DNA from: Tillus elongatus
Lineage: Eukaryota; Arthropoda; Insecta; Coleoptera; Cleridae
Reading direction: 5' to 3'
Length of the DNA: 64,000 nt
Assembly: GCA_964006375.1 (NCBI GenBank)
Contig: OZ023267.1
Location: forward strand, 24,715,239-24,779,238
Within the stretch, counting starts at the first letter, position 1. Each line of letters begins with the position of its first letter. Below, one piece after another: positions 25,776 to 53,600 of the stretch. Below the pieces are notes generated by a model. It was not told the DNA's origin. It saw nothing but the letters and a program-made list of their open reading frames with translations, and ran no database searches. A program made the position numbers and the translations under genes.

Positions 25776-26477
25776 ATAAAAAAATTAACAAAAAATTTCT
25801 TGCTTTTCTTTCCGTAAATCAAATAAATATTTCAATAATATATTTTTTCTTTTTTCTCAATACGATCGCGTCCCCCCATTTAGTTTATCACTCCCCTGTA
25901 GGGGGGCGCGCCCCACCGTTTGAGAATCGCTGCACTAATCGATTATTTATTCACATAATGACCATGGTTGTCAAAGCAGTTCGTCAAATAGACAAAAAAA
26001 ACCAGTTCAACTTTAATAAATGTCTATAAAATTTGGCTGTTCACTGAATATTTATCGCTTTGGTTGATAAACCCTATAAGAAATGTTGAATTTGGGATAC
26101 CCTGTACCCTGTACATTCGACTCTTGATTACGCCAGAATTGCATGGTGCGAATGCGCGCTGTATTTATCAATATCTCAAACACCGGGATTAACCTAGCTG
26201 TGTAACTTATTAGAGCCTCGAAATGGCAATCAAAATACACCTGTTATTGTTATATTATTCATAGTATCAGATATTGTAAAACGAGACATGTTTACCAGTA
26301 TCTTCTTGTAACCTACTTTTTAATTTGAGTCAGCAGTGTTTCGATCGTTTAGTTGTTAAAATACATCAGTGGGATTTCTGGCGATGAAACAATTATTGCA
26401 ATATGATGATCAGTATCAGCTTTCTTTTTGAATATTACAGGAACATCAAAAATGGAATAATATAAATAATCTGAAGA

Positions 26478-40811
<14,334 letters not shown>

Positions 40812-41043
40812 TTGTCTGTCAATTATTTAATTATGCAAAACTTCCAGTAGTTCATATAACTGAAAAGAATGTCAATACGACAGGAAGCCAGGAGAAGTAT
40901 TAGAAATACCATAACTGTCAATCAATTATTTATTCACTTGTAGTTATAAATTATTGTGATTGTTAGATCTTTTAAATATATAATCAAAATGTTATTACCT
41001 CATTATTTATTTGTATTTATTTACGGTAATGCATTAAAAAAAG

Positions 41044-41819
<776 letters not shown>

Positions 41820-42002
41820 CTTTTTAATTAAAGCAGCCATCAAATTGTTACCCCATGTAGTAGAAACAACGTACAATATTTCATCAAGATAAATTTCTTG
41901 TTTGAAAAAGTGGAAAATTGTTCTGAAAATCAACTTAAAATTATCCGAAAAAACTGGTCCGATTTTCCTGACCAACAAACCTCTTCAAGTTATTTACCCA
42001 TC

Positions 42003-42895
42003 TAGGTTAGGTTAGGTTTGATTGTGAGTGGGCCATACCGGTCCCTCCACCGCGACCATAAGGTCTATTGTGGTTCACGCCTAATAGTCTATTTCGCCCA
42101 ACAAAGCCAGCCTCCTGGAGAGGTCGATAATCTTTGTGGGCGAAAGTTGATCCAGATCCTCCGGAGCAAGCTTTATCTTGCCAAAGAGCAGGTATCTAGT
42201 CCTGTCCGCTGCCGGACAGGAACACAGTACATGCTCTGCTGTCTCGTCACTCTCCATACACAGCCGGCACTCGGTCTCCTGACTGACTCCAATATGGTGC
42301 ATGTGGTGACACAAGCGGCAGTGTCCTGTATACAGGCCGACTAGAGTACTCAGTTGTTGTCTGTTTAACTCTAGAAGTTTTTTAGCTCTTGACTCAGACA
42401 GGCCATTTATGAAGGCCTTAGAGTGAGCTAATCCTGGAATATTTTGCCAATACTGGATTGTCATTCATTCTGTCCAGGTCTTTAAGGTGCGTTTTGATGT
42501 GCATGATGTTATCCCCAGCACCGGTTCTGGTCCAACAAAGTCTCTCTGGGCACCACTCCTGGCAAGCGCGTCGGCCGCAACATTGCCATCAGGGTCCGAG
42601 TAATTCTATACCGTTTTTGAATTACAACGGTAGGAACCAAGAGCCTTTATTGCAGCTTGGCTATCTGCATATATCTTTATCGATTTGTGTGTACACCGGT
42701 TTTTTATACTTTCCCTTGCACACATCTCGATGGCATACACTATTGCCTGGTGTACGGTTGCGTACTTGCCGAGGCTAGTTGATAGTCTAGCATCGGTGTT
42801 GCCCCCATATGCGCCGGCTCCTACTCCCATATTGGTTTTGGAGCCGTCAGAGTACCAGCAGAGATCGGCTCTCAATAGGGTCTACTGATCTTTGT
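42003..42895 (-). mobile_element. RNase H-bearing LINE (I/LOA-like), 3' end
   Basis: Minus-strand frames encode an RNase H domain (WYSDGSKTNMGVGAGAYG with catalytic Asp, IYADSQAAIKAL) and then, after a break near 42600, a C-terminal LVGLYTGHCRLCHHMHHIG and CRLCMESDETAEHVLC zinc-like segment. RNase H after the RT is characteristic of I/R1/LOA-type LINEs. 5'-truncated and frameshifted. Its 3' end matches 10211-10340. Confidence 0.8.
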
Positions 42896-43416
42896 AGGCA
42901 TCATCTACCAAAATATAAGTATTCACAAAAGTCTTTTTGACAAAACTAAAAAAAAATGCATGAAAATAAAACATTTTTTTATAATTATTTATAAACATTT
43001 ATCACTAATTACCAAAATTTCACAAAATAATTTTACAAAAAATGGTCTCTACGGAAGCACAAAAAATTTCTACGAACACTGACCAAAAATTTTTACACAA
43101 AATTTTGCTAAAAGAATACATAAAATTCAAATTATATACCTAATCTTTAATTAAAATTAAAAATAAAATAATTTGTTTGTGTGAACATCCATTAAAATCT
43201 TATTTTTGACGAATTTTGTTTACAAAATGTTCCTTCAATTGAATAATTTTTCATACGAAGATTCGTACATTCGTACGTAATTTGTACAAGAAAATTTGCT
43301 AATAAAAATTAATTATATAAATTAAAAAATATTCAACGTTTGATCTAAATACAGAAGTAGATACTTTTCCTGTGGCTTCAAAAAGAACATTTTTTTGCCA
43401 ACCGATGCTGTAAAAA
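42896..43416. other. AT-rich stretch without supported feature
   Basis: Only a half copy of the 16902 MITE end is seen (about 43347-43385). Confidence 0.35.
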
Positions 43417-43444
43417 TTGAATCAGGTTGCTAAGAAAACAAACT

Positions 43445-44575
43445 TCAACCAGGTCTGGCATGCAGCGCTGCTTAATAAACTTTCGGCCTATGGCCTACCA
43501 CCAAAACTCTGTACCTGGACAGCAAACTTCCTCTCCAATCGGAGCATTTCTGTTGTTGTGGATGGCCATTCCTCTAAACGATATCCAAATAATGCAGGAG
43601 TTCCTCAAGGTTCAGCTTTAGCCCCTACTTTGTTTCTTCTCCACATCAATGACCTCCTCTCTAGCACATCCAACCCAGTTCACAGTTACACGGACGACAG
43701 CACCCTCCACTCAAATATACAATATCCTATGCCTGTCTCTTTGGCCCAATTAGATGAGGATCACAGACTCATGGAGGGTTCTGTGTCTGTGGATCTCCAA
43801 AAAATATTAGACTGGGGAAGTAGAAATCTGTACAATTCAACCCCACCAAATCTGTCTTGCTTTCTTTGTCATAAAATATACACCAGCCCTAGACCCATCA
43901 CAATTAACAACCAAGTTATTCAAAGTAAGGAGTCCTTTTCACTTGTTGGCATTTCTGTGGATCGAAATCTCAGTTGGCACCAACATGTCACATCAATTGC
44001 AGAAGCGGCTGCTAAGAAATTAGGTTTCCTCTTCCGGACTCGCAAATACTTTTCACCAGCTAATCTCTATACCTTATATACTTCGCAAATAAGGCCAAAC
44101 CTCGAATACTGCTCCCACATCTGGGGTGCTGCTGTCGCTTCTACACTCGCTATCCTGGACTCCATTCAGAAGAGAGCTATACGTCTCATTGGTGACCCTA
44201 CCCTCACCCAAAGGCTGCCATCCCTTGCCCACCGACGTGCCGTTGGTGACCCCTCTCTCTTTTATAGATATCTGCACGGGCACTGCTCAGAGGAGCGTTC
44301 TTCCATAGTTCCTCCACCTGCTGCCCCCAACAGATCTACCAGGGGAACAGAGCGAATGCACCCTTTTACTGTCCAGGTCACCAGACATAGAACATCTTGT
44401 TATGCCCGCTCTTTTGTCCCGAGGACTTCCAAGTTGTGGAATTCCTTGCCGGCGCATGTTTTCCCTTCTCCTCCGAATCTTCAAGTCCAGAATTAACAAG
44501 TTGCCTCTTTCCTCCTTGTCGACACCCACGGTACGATAGTATTTAGGCTGTAAGCCCTCGTGAAGTGTTGTTGAA
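43445..44575 (+). mobile_element. Jockey-like LINE family A, 5'-truncated RT
   Basis: One open frame to 44496 starts abruptly inside the RT (FNQVWHAALLNKL) and continues through GVPQGSALAPTLFLLHINDL, the catalytic box SYTDDSTLH, VGISVDRNLSWHQHV and SRTSKLW-type C-terminus; it then loses frame near 44480. The catalytic YADD of the 24.9 kb copy is YTDD here. The 3' tail TTTAGGCTGTAAGCCCTCGT is present. The ATG at 43417 lies outside the homologous part. Confidence 0.88.
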
Positions 44576-45404
44576 TTAAAAAATAAAAAACTCGTCTGAA
44601 CTCAGAAATCTCTATGTGTGTGTTAACTCTGGAACAGTTTTACCAACTAAGAGCAACAGCAGCTGCTATTGAAGTTGAATTAAAAGACTTAAAAGTCCTT
44701 ATCTCTTATTAGTTATTTTTTCAACAAAAAGTCGCTAAAAAATATTGGAATTACACAATCTGATCAGATAACCTTAAAATTGAATCAAAGACGAAAAAAG
44801 TTAAAAAAAAAAAAGGTTGAAAGAGAAATTCAGACAACAGGGAGATTTGAATGGACGTCCCTTCGCTCATGAGCCAGCCGTCTAACCACTTGACTAAACG
44901 AAACGGGAGAAGGAAATTTCATTTAAAGTTAAAATTGCGAAGAGAACTCTATTCGAGGTATGAGCGTTGTTTCCATTTTTTTTTTAAATATTAATAACAT
45001 TTACAGGTAAATTAACAGATTAGCATATTGTGCGTTTTTTGAAAAAAAATTCAGAAACATGCTTAGAAAAACCCCTTTATGCATTAATCATCAGACAAAT
45101 GCTGTGATCTCAGCTCCACAATACAGTTAAGAGACCCAAAGTAAGTTTGAGGTTCTGTGCATGGTAAACATGCTACAACGGAGCAAGAAATGTAAACTGT
45201 AAAAACTCACCTTACAGAAGTCCATAGAAAGGAGAAACTACTTACCAACACCGTTTCTCAAAAAAAAAAAAACTTCCACTTTGCCCAGTGGAAAAAAAAC
45301 GCTTCCCAAAAAAAAACTTCCATTTTGCCCAATTGAAAAAAAAAACGCTAAATAATAAGCGTAATCTGATTCCTTAAAATTAAAAAAATAACTGAAACTG
45401 CTAC
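44576..45404 (-). repeat. Unassigned stretch with a degenerate tRNA-like SINE head
   Basis: On the minus strand at about 44910-44840, GTTTAGTCAAGTGGTTAGAC and CATTCAAATCTCC resemble A and B boxes of a tRNA. At 45270-45350 two A-rich units carry CTTCCACTTTGCCCAGTGG and CTTCCATTTTGCCCAATTG. No gene was found. Confidence 0.35.
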
Positions 45405-45640
45405 CAAAGCGTCACATAAAGGGTCTATTTTAAATTAATTTTCTGCAAATAATTTAATAAAATAAAGAACAATGAAGATTGTAGCTGAAACTTAAGGGTT
45501 TTTAACTTCATGTAGGGTCTCTATCTAGGACATGTAATTTTTGACGTTTTAAATAACGACTTTTTTGACTTCTTAAGAATAAAAACTTAAAAGCTTATAA
45601 CTTTTTTTATTTTTCTCTGTCACCTGTTCAATTTACAATT
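45405..45640 (-). repeat. Core fragment of the composite small element
   Basis: GGGTCTATTTTAAATTAATT, GAAACTTAAGGGTTT and TGACGTTTTAAATAACGACT match the core seen at 15515-15730 and 60680-60890. Without termini. Confidence 0.6.
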
Positions 45641-45889
45641 TTAGCAAAAAATATGGGCTGTTAAAAAGAAATTGTAGTCAAGACAGTATTATGGACAGAT
45701 CACAACTTATTATAAATAAAGGCATGTGGTGAAACATCCGAAGAGAGACATTCAGCAAAAGGTCATTTTAATTGGAAAGTCAAAATTTGAAGTTTGTTGA
45801 ATTTGGCATGCACTAGCTGTCAAGGAATTCTGGATAAAACTTTATAAATTATGTTATTATACACCACAAGTCTTAGACTTTTTGTATAG

Positions 45890-47395
45890 GCATATTGTAT
45901 AATTTAAGATAATAAACTCCGGAGTTACTTGAATGAGAGGAAACAAGCGTATAGATGGATGCTGTTAAAAGTGAGTTTGAATATACAGCACATGGTATCC
46001 CACAGGGCACCATACTGGGACCACTACTGTTTAACCTGTATGCGAATGCGCTGTATGCACTTGATTTTCGGTGAAAGGTCTGTGGATATGCCGATGATAT
46101 CGTTTTAGTTTGTAGGGGCGAGACTTGGGGGGAGGCCAAGGGAAAGATAGCCGAGGATCTGGCAAAGATAAAAATATTTTTGGACAGCAGAAAATTAAAA
46201 GTTAATGCTGATAAGACAGTTTTCGTTCCATTTTCCTCCTACGTGACGGTGCTGCCACAGTTCGCGGAGATAGCGACAAATGACAGGAGTACATCCGTAA
46301 AAGTGCTGAGAGCGGAAACAGTTGAATATCTGGGTGTTCGCAGTGATAACAATGTGAGGTGGCACGACCAGATGAATTTTATTTCAAAGAAGATTCGTTC
46401 GCAGTACAGTACATTTCGACATCTATCAAGGATATTAGATTTTAAAACACTGAGACAAGTTTACCGGGCGTTAGTAGAACCACATATCACATATGGAATT
46501 ATAGGTTGGGGAGGTGTAAGAGATGTTCATTTGAGTAGTCTAAATGTGGTACAGAAGCATATACTTAAGATGATTGGGCATAAGCCATATACATACCCAA
46601 GTGATGCAATTTACGCGGAATCGAACATAATGGATGCTAGACAAATGTTCTTCTTTAGCTGTGTGACAAGGCAGTTCTCCGAAGGAAAAATGTATTCCAG
46701 GTATGCCTACAACATGAGAAATACACATTGGATATTACCTGTCCCTCGTATGCAGAAGGCAGTAAGTCAGAGGTCGTATATCTCGCAAAAACCTCGAATG
46801 TTCAATAAACTTCCAGAAAGAATACGTACTGTTGACACATTGAGACGGTTCAAGAGAGAAGTGAGGGAATATATTATGGAGACTCCTAGACAGGAGATTC
46901 ATTCGTTTGTTAATGTAGAGACATAGAATGAAATCAGAAATCAGGTTTTTACGTGCACGTGTGTGTGTGTGTGTGTTGCTGTGCGTGTATATGAGTGCGG
47001 GTATGTATGTGTGTGTGTGTATGAGAAAGATAGAAAGAGAGAGAGAGAAGTATTGTAAGTGTGAAATGGTTGTATGTGTGGGGTGAATAAGAGAGATAGT
47101 GTGCATAAAAGTAGAGTATATGAGTGCGTGTATGGATGTGTATGTGAGAGAGTGAGAAGTATTGTAAATTAATTTAGGACTGTATATCCTCCTTATAGGT
47201 CACTAATATTGGAAAGATGCAGAGTGATTATTATGATGTTCTTTATTACTATTGTAAAGTCGCACACAAGGTATTACCTTTCGCGATTATAATATTATAG
47301 ATTTATTATTGTTATTATTGTCATCATGATACTAAATTGAATGTAATTGAATTGAATAAACTTTATTATTATTATTAAACATAATAATAATAATT
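45890..47395 (+). mobile_element. CR1-like LINE, 3' half of RT
   Basis: Interrupted frames give AHGIPQGTILGPLLFNLYA and the catalytic CGYADDIVLVC, then an open frame 46180-46926 with VEYLGVRSDNNVRWHDQMN, YRALVEPHITYGIIGWGG, VVQKHILKMIGHKPYTYP and FNKLPERIRTVDTLRRFKRE. A frame break lies near 46072. A GT-rich 3' UTR (46955-47160) and TTA repeats (47370-47395) close the element. The open frame is the tail of ORF2 and not a host gene. Confidence 0.85.
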
Positions 47396-47631
47396 TTAAC
47401 GTAGACATTCAAATTTTGGTGTATGGTTTTCCTCGGATTTGGGTTCCAGGGGTCCCAAATAGCACTAATTTGAAAAAATTCACTAAAAAATGAAACAATC
47501 TGTACAAGAAGTTTTGGTGACTTTCACACACCAGATTTATCAAAAAAGTAGGTAGGTTGAAATATAAATAAAATGGGTATATAAAAATGTTTAATACGTA
47601 AATAAATACTTTATAATATAACAATACCTGT

Positions 47632-50600
47632 TCAATTACACCAGGGATAATCATCAGACCTATAAGAAGTTAATGGTAAGTCATACATAAAAGGAAACAG
47701 AGTTTTGTTCTTTTTATTTAATGTATTCTTGATTTCAAAATATTCCTCGTCAAAGTATCTTGGGAAAAACATGACGCCCATTTCATAAGACCTCACATAA
47801 GTTGAAGAGTCTTTCTGTATGTTGCCACCCCAGGCTGACTTTGATATATTGGAACTTGTCAATAAAAACCACGCCAACTTTGTTAGACAAGGTGAAACTC
47901 TACAGTATGTTTTTATGTGTGGCATAGCCCTAGTCCTTTGTAAACCATCAGCTTTCCATTGGCTAAAAGTAAAAAACTCTTTGTTTTATTTTGCTCAATA
48001 CTAAACGAAAAACTTACTGTAAATATGTTTGCAGCCATCTTTGCTTTTCATTAACAGTTTTGGAGTAAGGCAAACACCCGCCACTTTCTGGTCCAAAATA
48101 GCCATTCATCACATTATCGACAGAAGGAAAGATAACACTAAGTGAAGCTTGGGAACTGCTGGTAAGTGGTGCATCCTTGTGACCAGCCAAGCTTCTTAAC
48201 AAACAACTTCTCAACCAATCAGCTGCTGATTTTCCTAAGGAACCTATACTCGATGCCTGAGCAATGATCCCCCAAGATAGGGGCCCTTCACTTTCAGGGG
48301 TTGTTTTAGCAGGCAGGGTACAGTGTCTTGACAATAAGTCTCCAACTCTGTGGAGATGACCTGAACTATTTTTTGGATACTGTTTACCAGGTACTGATGC
48401 CACAAGGAACACCCTGAGAAATGAAAACAAAAAAAACCACACATTTCTTCATTGCATCAAATTAAGATTATGACGAAATTAAAAAAAAAACCAATAGCAA
48501 ACAAATAATCTGCATCTTTTTTACTTCCCGACTAAATAAAAATTTCGGGACGCAGCAAGTGCGTTATGGTAGCGAATTTTTATTATATGTTTCAAATTTG
48601 TATCCCAATTTTCTATAAACCTAGAAAGTAATTTTGATAAAATATAGTACATTGTTTTTACTACATAGGATATACCGGTAATCAGATTGCTACCTGCTCC
48701 CATTTGCTATTAAAAACATTTTAATGAAAATTCACTTCCACAACGTTGTAATGAAGTCCGATTTATTGCAGTTATTTGAATAACTAATGAGCCGTTTAGG
48801 CGGTATAAATAACGGATATTTGTTGAACAATAAATCAGACTCATTTTAAAGTATGAAAATTCGCCAGAGCCCAAACGCAGTTCTTGTAGAATGGACCGCT
48901 GTACGCCAGTCTGACACGCGCAATAAGATGTGTCATAGGCGCATGTCAAGCGAATCGTGGAGAGCAGACACATCGCGAGACAGAGGGTTTTGAATCATCG
49001 CCGTGGCAACAGGTCGCCGCCGTCCGTATCTCGCGTGGTAAATTATTAAAGCGTTGAGTCAGGTGTGATGCCTGGAGAAAGATTATTCCGTGTCGCTATA
49101 GAGTAGCCAGGAGGCCGTGTATTGGCCTGGTGGTAATAAGGAATAACGGTATAGGAGGACTGTGTTCTGAAAAGGGTATTAATTTACAAGGTTAGTTTGC
49201 AGAAGTATAACTTATAAATGGTTAAACTGACTGTGTTTTATTAATGCTGTTCTACGCGAAGTATTAACAGCGGAGTTAGGATTTTACGTGTAGATAGAGT
49301 TTATTGGATTTAGTGGTGACTAAATGGTCACGATTGCCCATCTAAGGGAGATCTAAGTAAGGTAAATAATTATGCCGTACTGTAGTGGAATTAGGGTGTT
49401 TTAGCGAATCAAAGCGTACTATACAGGGTGAACCGCGATATCTTGAAGGGACGTACGTCCTTTGGGAGATCGTGTATTTATTCTGGAGGGTACGCGCTCG
49501 CTAAACTAGGTGGTTAATTAGTTAAAGTGTCCAGCCTAGGTAAGGGCCAAGCTGGTCACGTTTCGTACCCATTTAAGGGAAACGGGAGCACGGACAGTGC
49601 TGAGGTAGGGTAGTATTTAGTGTGCCCGACATCGTGTGCTGTATTGGTGCGACTATGTTTGCTTTGAGGGACGGAAAAGTCCTCGGAGGAAGCAGATATC
49701 AATCCAGAATGGTATGCAGTCGCCGGAGGGCATTGTAGGCGAGTTAGGGTGTTCCATATTAGGTAACGAATTACCTAGTGGTATTTATTAGCGAGTTAGT
49801 GTCGTGAAAGCGTGGGAACCGTTTGTTTGCTCACGTCGCGGATCCATTCTCCATTTGAGGTTTAGGGTATCCTGTTTTACGCTTGCCGTGCTTTGTTATG
49901 CTTTGTTTGCTGTGTGAATGCTAGCCGCCCGCTTAATTAGCATTAATTATTAGGCGTATTATTTTAGGCGAATATCACTGTATTTTTGAATAGTACACAT
50001 TTGTGGTATCAATTGTAAAAGAATGTCTTGCCAGAGATAACACTATCTGACTTGAGATATGTGTCTCGATATTGGCACGATTTGTAGCGAATTTTTAGTT
50101 TTAATTATTTGATTGATTTTTATTGTTGCCGATTTCATTTTTGTAAATATCTAGAATGTTATTAGAGAGCTTTTATGTAACTAGTTGCGTTTCACTGCAC
50201 TGCCTGTAGGTATTTGTACTAGTGTAAATGTGTGAGGGCTAGAATCCTGTGACGGATTGCGACTAGCGTAGGCATATCGTAGTCGATAGTTGCCTGTTTA
50301 GAATATTTCTGCTTCCAACTTTATATGTTAGGGAAAACAGCCATTATTCGGGAGTAAGTGATTAAAACCCCCTTACTCCTCGGGAACTCTACGGGACAGA
50401 ATAACTTACGACCCCTGGCTATAGTTTTCGTCTCCACTCGAGTTACCCTGGGACAAGGCTGTTATGAAACAGTAACTTTGTGGTGTTCTACGAGGGCCTT
50501 AGCAGAAGTCCTCACGGGGATCTGACCTCGTCCTATTAATTAGGGAACAAAGATGGCGCCCGAGGATAGTTTAATTAAAAACGTTTAAGTCTCGCCCGAA

Positions 50601-53600
50601 GGACGGATTGGCAAATTATCCGTCGGGCCATCTGCTGAGCCGGAGGTCATCACAACGTACTTGCTGCGTCCAGACATTTTCTATTATGCGTTATTTTTTT
50701 AGAGAGAAATTATTGTCATCTGCAATGACTTTAAAGATGAATTTATTTTTTTTTTAAATCGAAAGAAAAGTGGCAACTTCCATATTTTTTAATCTCTTAA
50801 TTCTTTATCAATTAATATAATAATAATAATATACCTTATATCACTACAATCTGCCCTCTCCACATACTGTATCCATTCGTTTAAGCATGGTACTGAATAA
50901 CTTTTCAGGTAATTTAAAAAGTTTATTTTAAAACCTGTAGGAGACTCCCCTTCGGTCTTCTGTGATGTATCGGGTAACCGTGGACATCGAGGACTTAACC
51001 AAAGCCTAGAAATATAATGAGTAGAATAATAAAATACAAAAACAACAATATTTTCTAAACCTCATGAATATACTATAATAAGCTTGTACAGTGTTTCAGC
51101 CTTACAATCAGTATAACCATTGATGGTTTGAGCTTAGATTATTCATACAATTTACAAGTGGATACAGGTTATAGAGAAACTACTCTATTATCCGGAATGA
51201 TTGGGGGGGGGGGGGGGGGTGCGTGGTATATCGGCAACACGGATAATACGATCATAATAAAAGGTGTGTGTGTGTGTGTGTATGTATACCGAATTTAATA
51301 GCAAATAAACCATAAACACACAAACTAGCTTTGTGATCGAAAATCAACTGACGAACTAAGTAATTTCGGTAGGCTTCATATATTGAAAATAAAGTGCATA
51401 CAGAATGCTTAACAGCTGTGTCTTTCTCAAGAAAAGTCTATCTTGTTCCTTTCTGCCCTGTCGCCCATGCAATTATAAATGAGATTCAGTGTAAAAAGAT
51501 AGGGGCAATTAAAATTTATGACCTAACATAAACATTCCCAGATAAATCTTAATCAAAGGTGCATTCGCTCTGTTCCCCTGGTAGATCTGTTGGGGGCAGC
51601 AGATGGAGGAACTATGGAAGAAAGCTCCTCTGAGCAGTGCCCGTGCAGATATCTATAAAAGAGAGAGAGAGAGAGGTCACCAACGGCACGTCGGTGGGCA
51701 AGGGATGGCAGCCTTTGGGTGAGGGTATAGTCACCGATGAGACGTATAGCTCTCTTCTGACTGGAGTCCAGGATAGCGAGTGTATAAGCGGCAGCGGCAC
51801 CCCAGATGTGGGAACAGTATTCGAGGTTTGGCCTTATTTGTGAAGTATATAAGCTATAGAGATTAGCTGGTGAAAAGTATTTGCGAGCCCAGAAGAGGAA
51901 ACCTAATTTCTTAGCAGCCGTTTCTGCAATTGATGTGACATGTTGGTGTCAATTGAGATTTCGATCCACAGAAATGCCAACAAGTGAAAAGGACTCATTA
52001 CTTTGAATAACTTGGTTGTTCATTGTAATGGGTCTAGGGCTGGTGTATCTCTTATGAGATAGAAAGCAAGACATATTTGGTGGAGTTGAATTGTACAATA
52101 TTTCTACTTCCCCAGTCTAATTTTTTTTGGAGATCCACAGAGACATAACCCTCCATGAGTCTAATTGGGCTAAAGAGACAGGCTTAGAATATTGTATATT
52201 TGAGTGGAGGGTGCTGTCATTCGTTTAACTGTGAACTGGGTTGGATGTGCTAGAGAGGAGGTCATTGATGTGGAGACGAAACAAAGTAGGGGCTAAAGCT
52301 GAACCTTGAGGGACTCCTGCATTAATTGGATACTGTTTAGAGCAATGGCACAACAGAAATGCTCCGGGTGGAGAGGAAATTTCCTGTCCAAGTATAGAAT
52401 TTTGGTGGTAGGCCATAGGCCGGAAGTTTATTAAGCAGCACTGCGTGCCAGACCTGGTCGAATGCTTTGGATATGTCTAGAGCGACAATCTGGGATTAAC
52501 CGTGTAGTTCCATAGACTTGTTCCAAGAATGGTGACAAACGAAAGGAGGTCGGAAGTTGATCTGCGCTGACGGAATTCATACTGCCTGTCATGGATTAGA
52601 CTGTGTTTTTCAGGCAATTTTAGTAAATCAGTGTTTATATACTTTTCCATCACTTTAAAGACGACTGAAAGGAGAGAAGTAGGCCTGTAGTTGCTAGGAA
52701 GCCCCTTTCTTGGGGACGGGTTGTACTCGAGCAGTTTTCCAGTTACTAGGGAATATGCCTCTATTGTAAGATGTCTGAAACAGAGGAGTCAGGACAGGAG
52801 CAAGTTCTGGTGTGCATTTTTTGAGAACAATTGCTGGGATCTCGTCAAGGCCAGAGGCTTTCCTGGTATTAAGAGAAGAGAGCATCTTTCGTACCTTTTT
52901 AGTTTTGAAAATGATATCAGTCATTTTATGCATGACATTGGGGACTGTTGGTGGTTGAACATTTGGAGGTGGGTTGAGAGTAGAATTGCCGGCGAACAAC
53001 GATGCAAAAAGTTCAGCCTTGCCCAGGGCGGTAAAAACAATTTCATCAACTGAAACAAGAGGTGGGAACGTGCTCCAGCAGAAATTATTCCCAATAGATT
53101 TAGCAAGAGTCCAGAAGGGTTTGCTGCCACAGAAATAGATACATTAAAAAAACTTGACTGGATGATGGTCTGAAAAACAAAACAAAAATAATAGAGAGTT
53201 ATGCGCTAGATCCGTATTTCCTCAACGAAGTTATCTTCATCAGTAGCGGCCACTACACCAAAATTAATTAAATTCAATTATGAAAGTCTGAAAAAAAGTC
53301 AGGTTTTGTGAAGAAGAAAAAAACATACTTACCCCTGGTTATAATGGTTCCAATCTTCATAATATAAATTAGCTGTGGAAATGACAATTCGCAGTGAATT
53401 ATCTTCATATACATATATTCCAATTTTCCTATAAAAGAAGGCATATTACGCAGTCTCTTTAAAAATGCTATTTTCAATTGAAATATACATAAGGCATTTA
53501 TTATAACTGTGACTTACGAATGGTGGGTACCAAATGGATCTTTCATTTTAACAAAATGGTGCGTTACATTCCGTAAAAACTTGTCCATAAACTCTTTCAT

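Noticed and set aside
46180..46926. A 248-codon plus-strand ORF as a host gene
   Set aside because: Its sequence is the C-terminal part of a LINE reverse transcriptase, and the catalytic YADD lies just upstream in a broken frame.
48014..48442. ATG at the start of the 142-codon minus-strand ORF
   Set aside because: That part is intron; the coding part begins at 48413 after the acceptor AG at 48415-48414, in phase with the upstream TDP1 exon.
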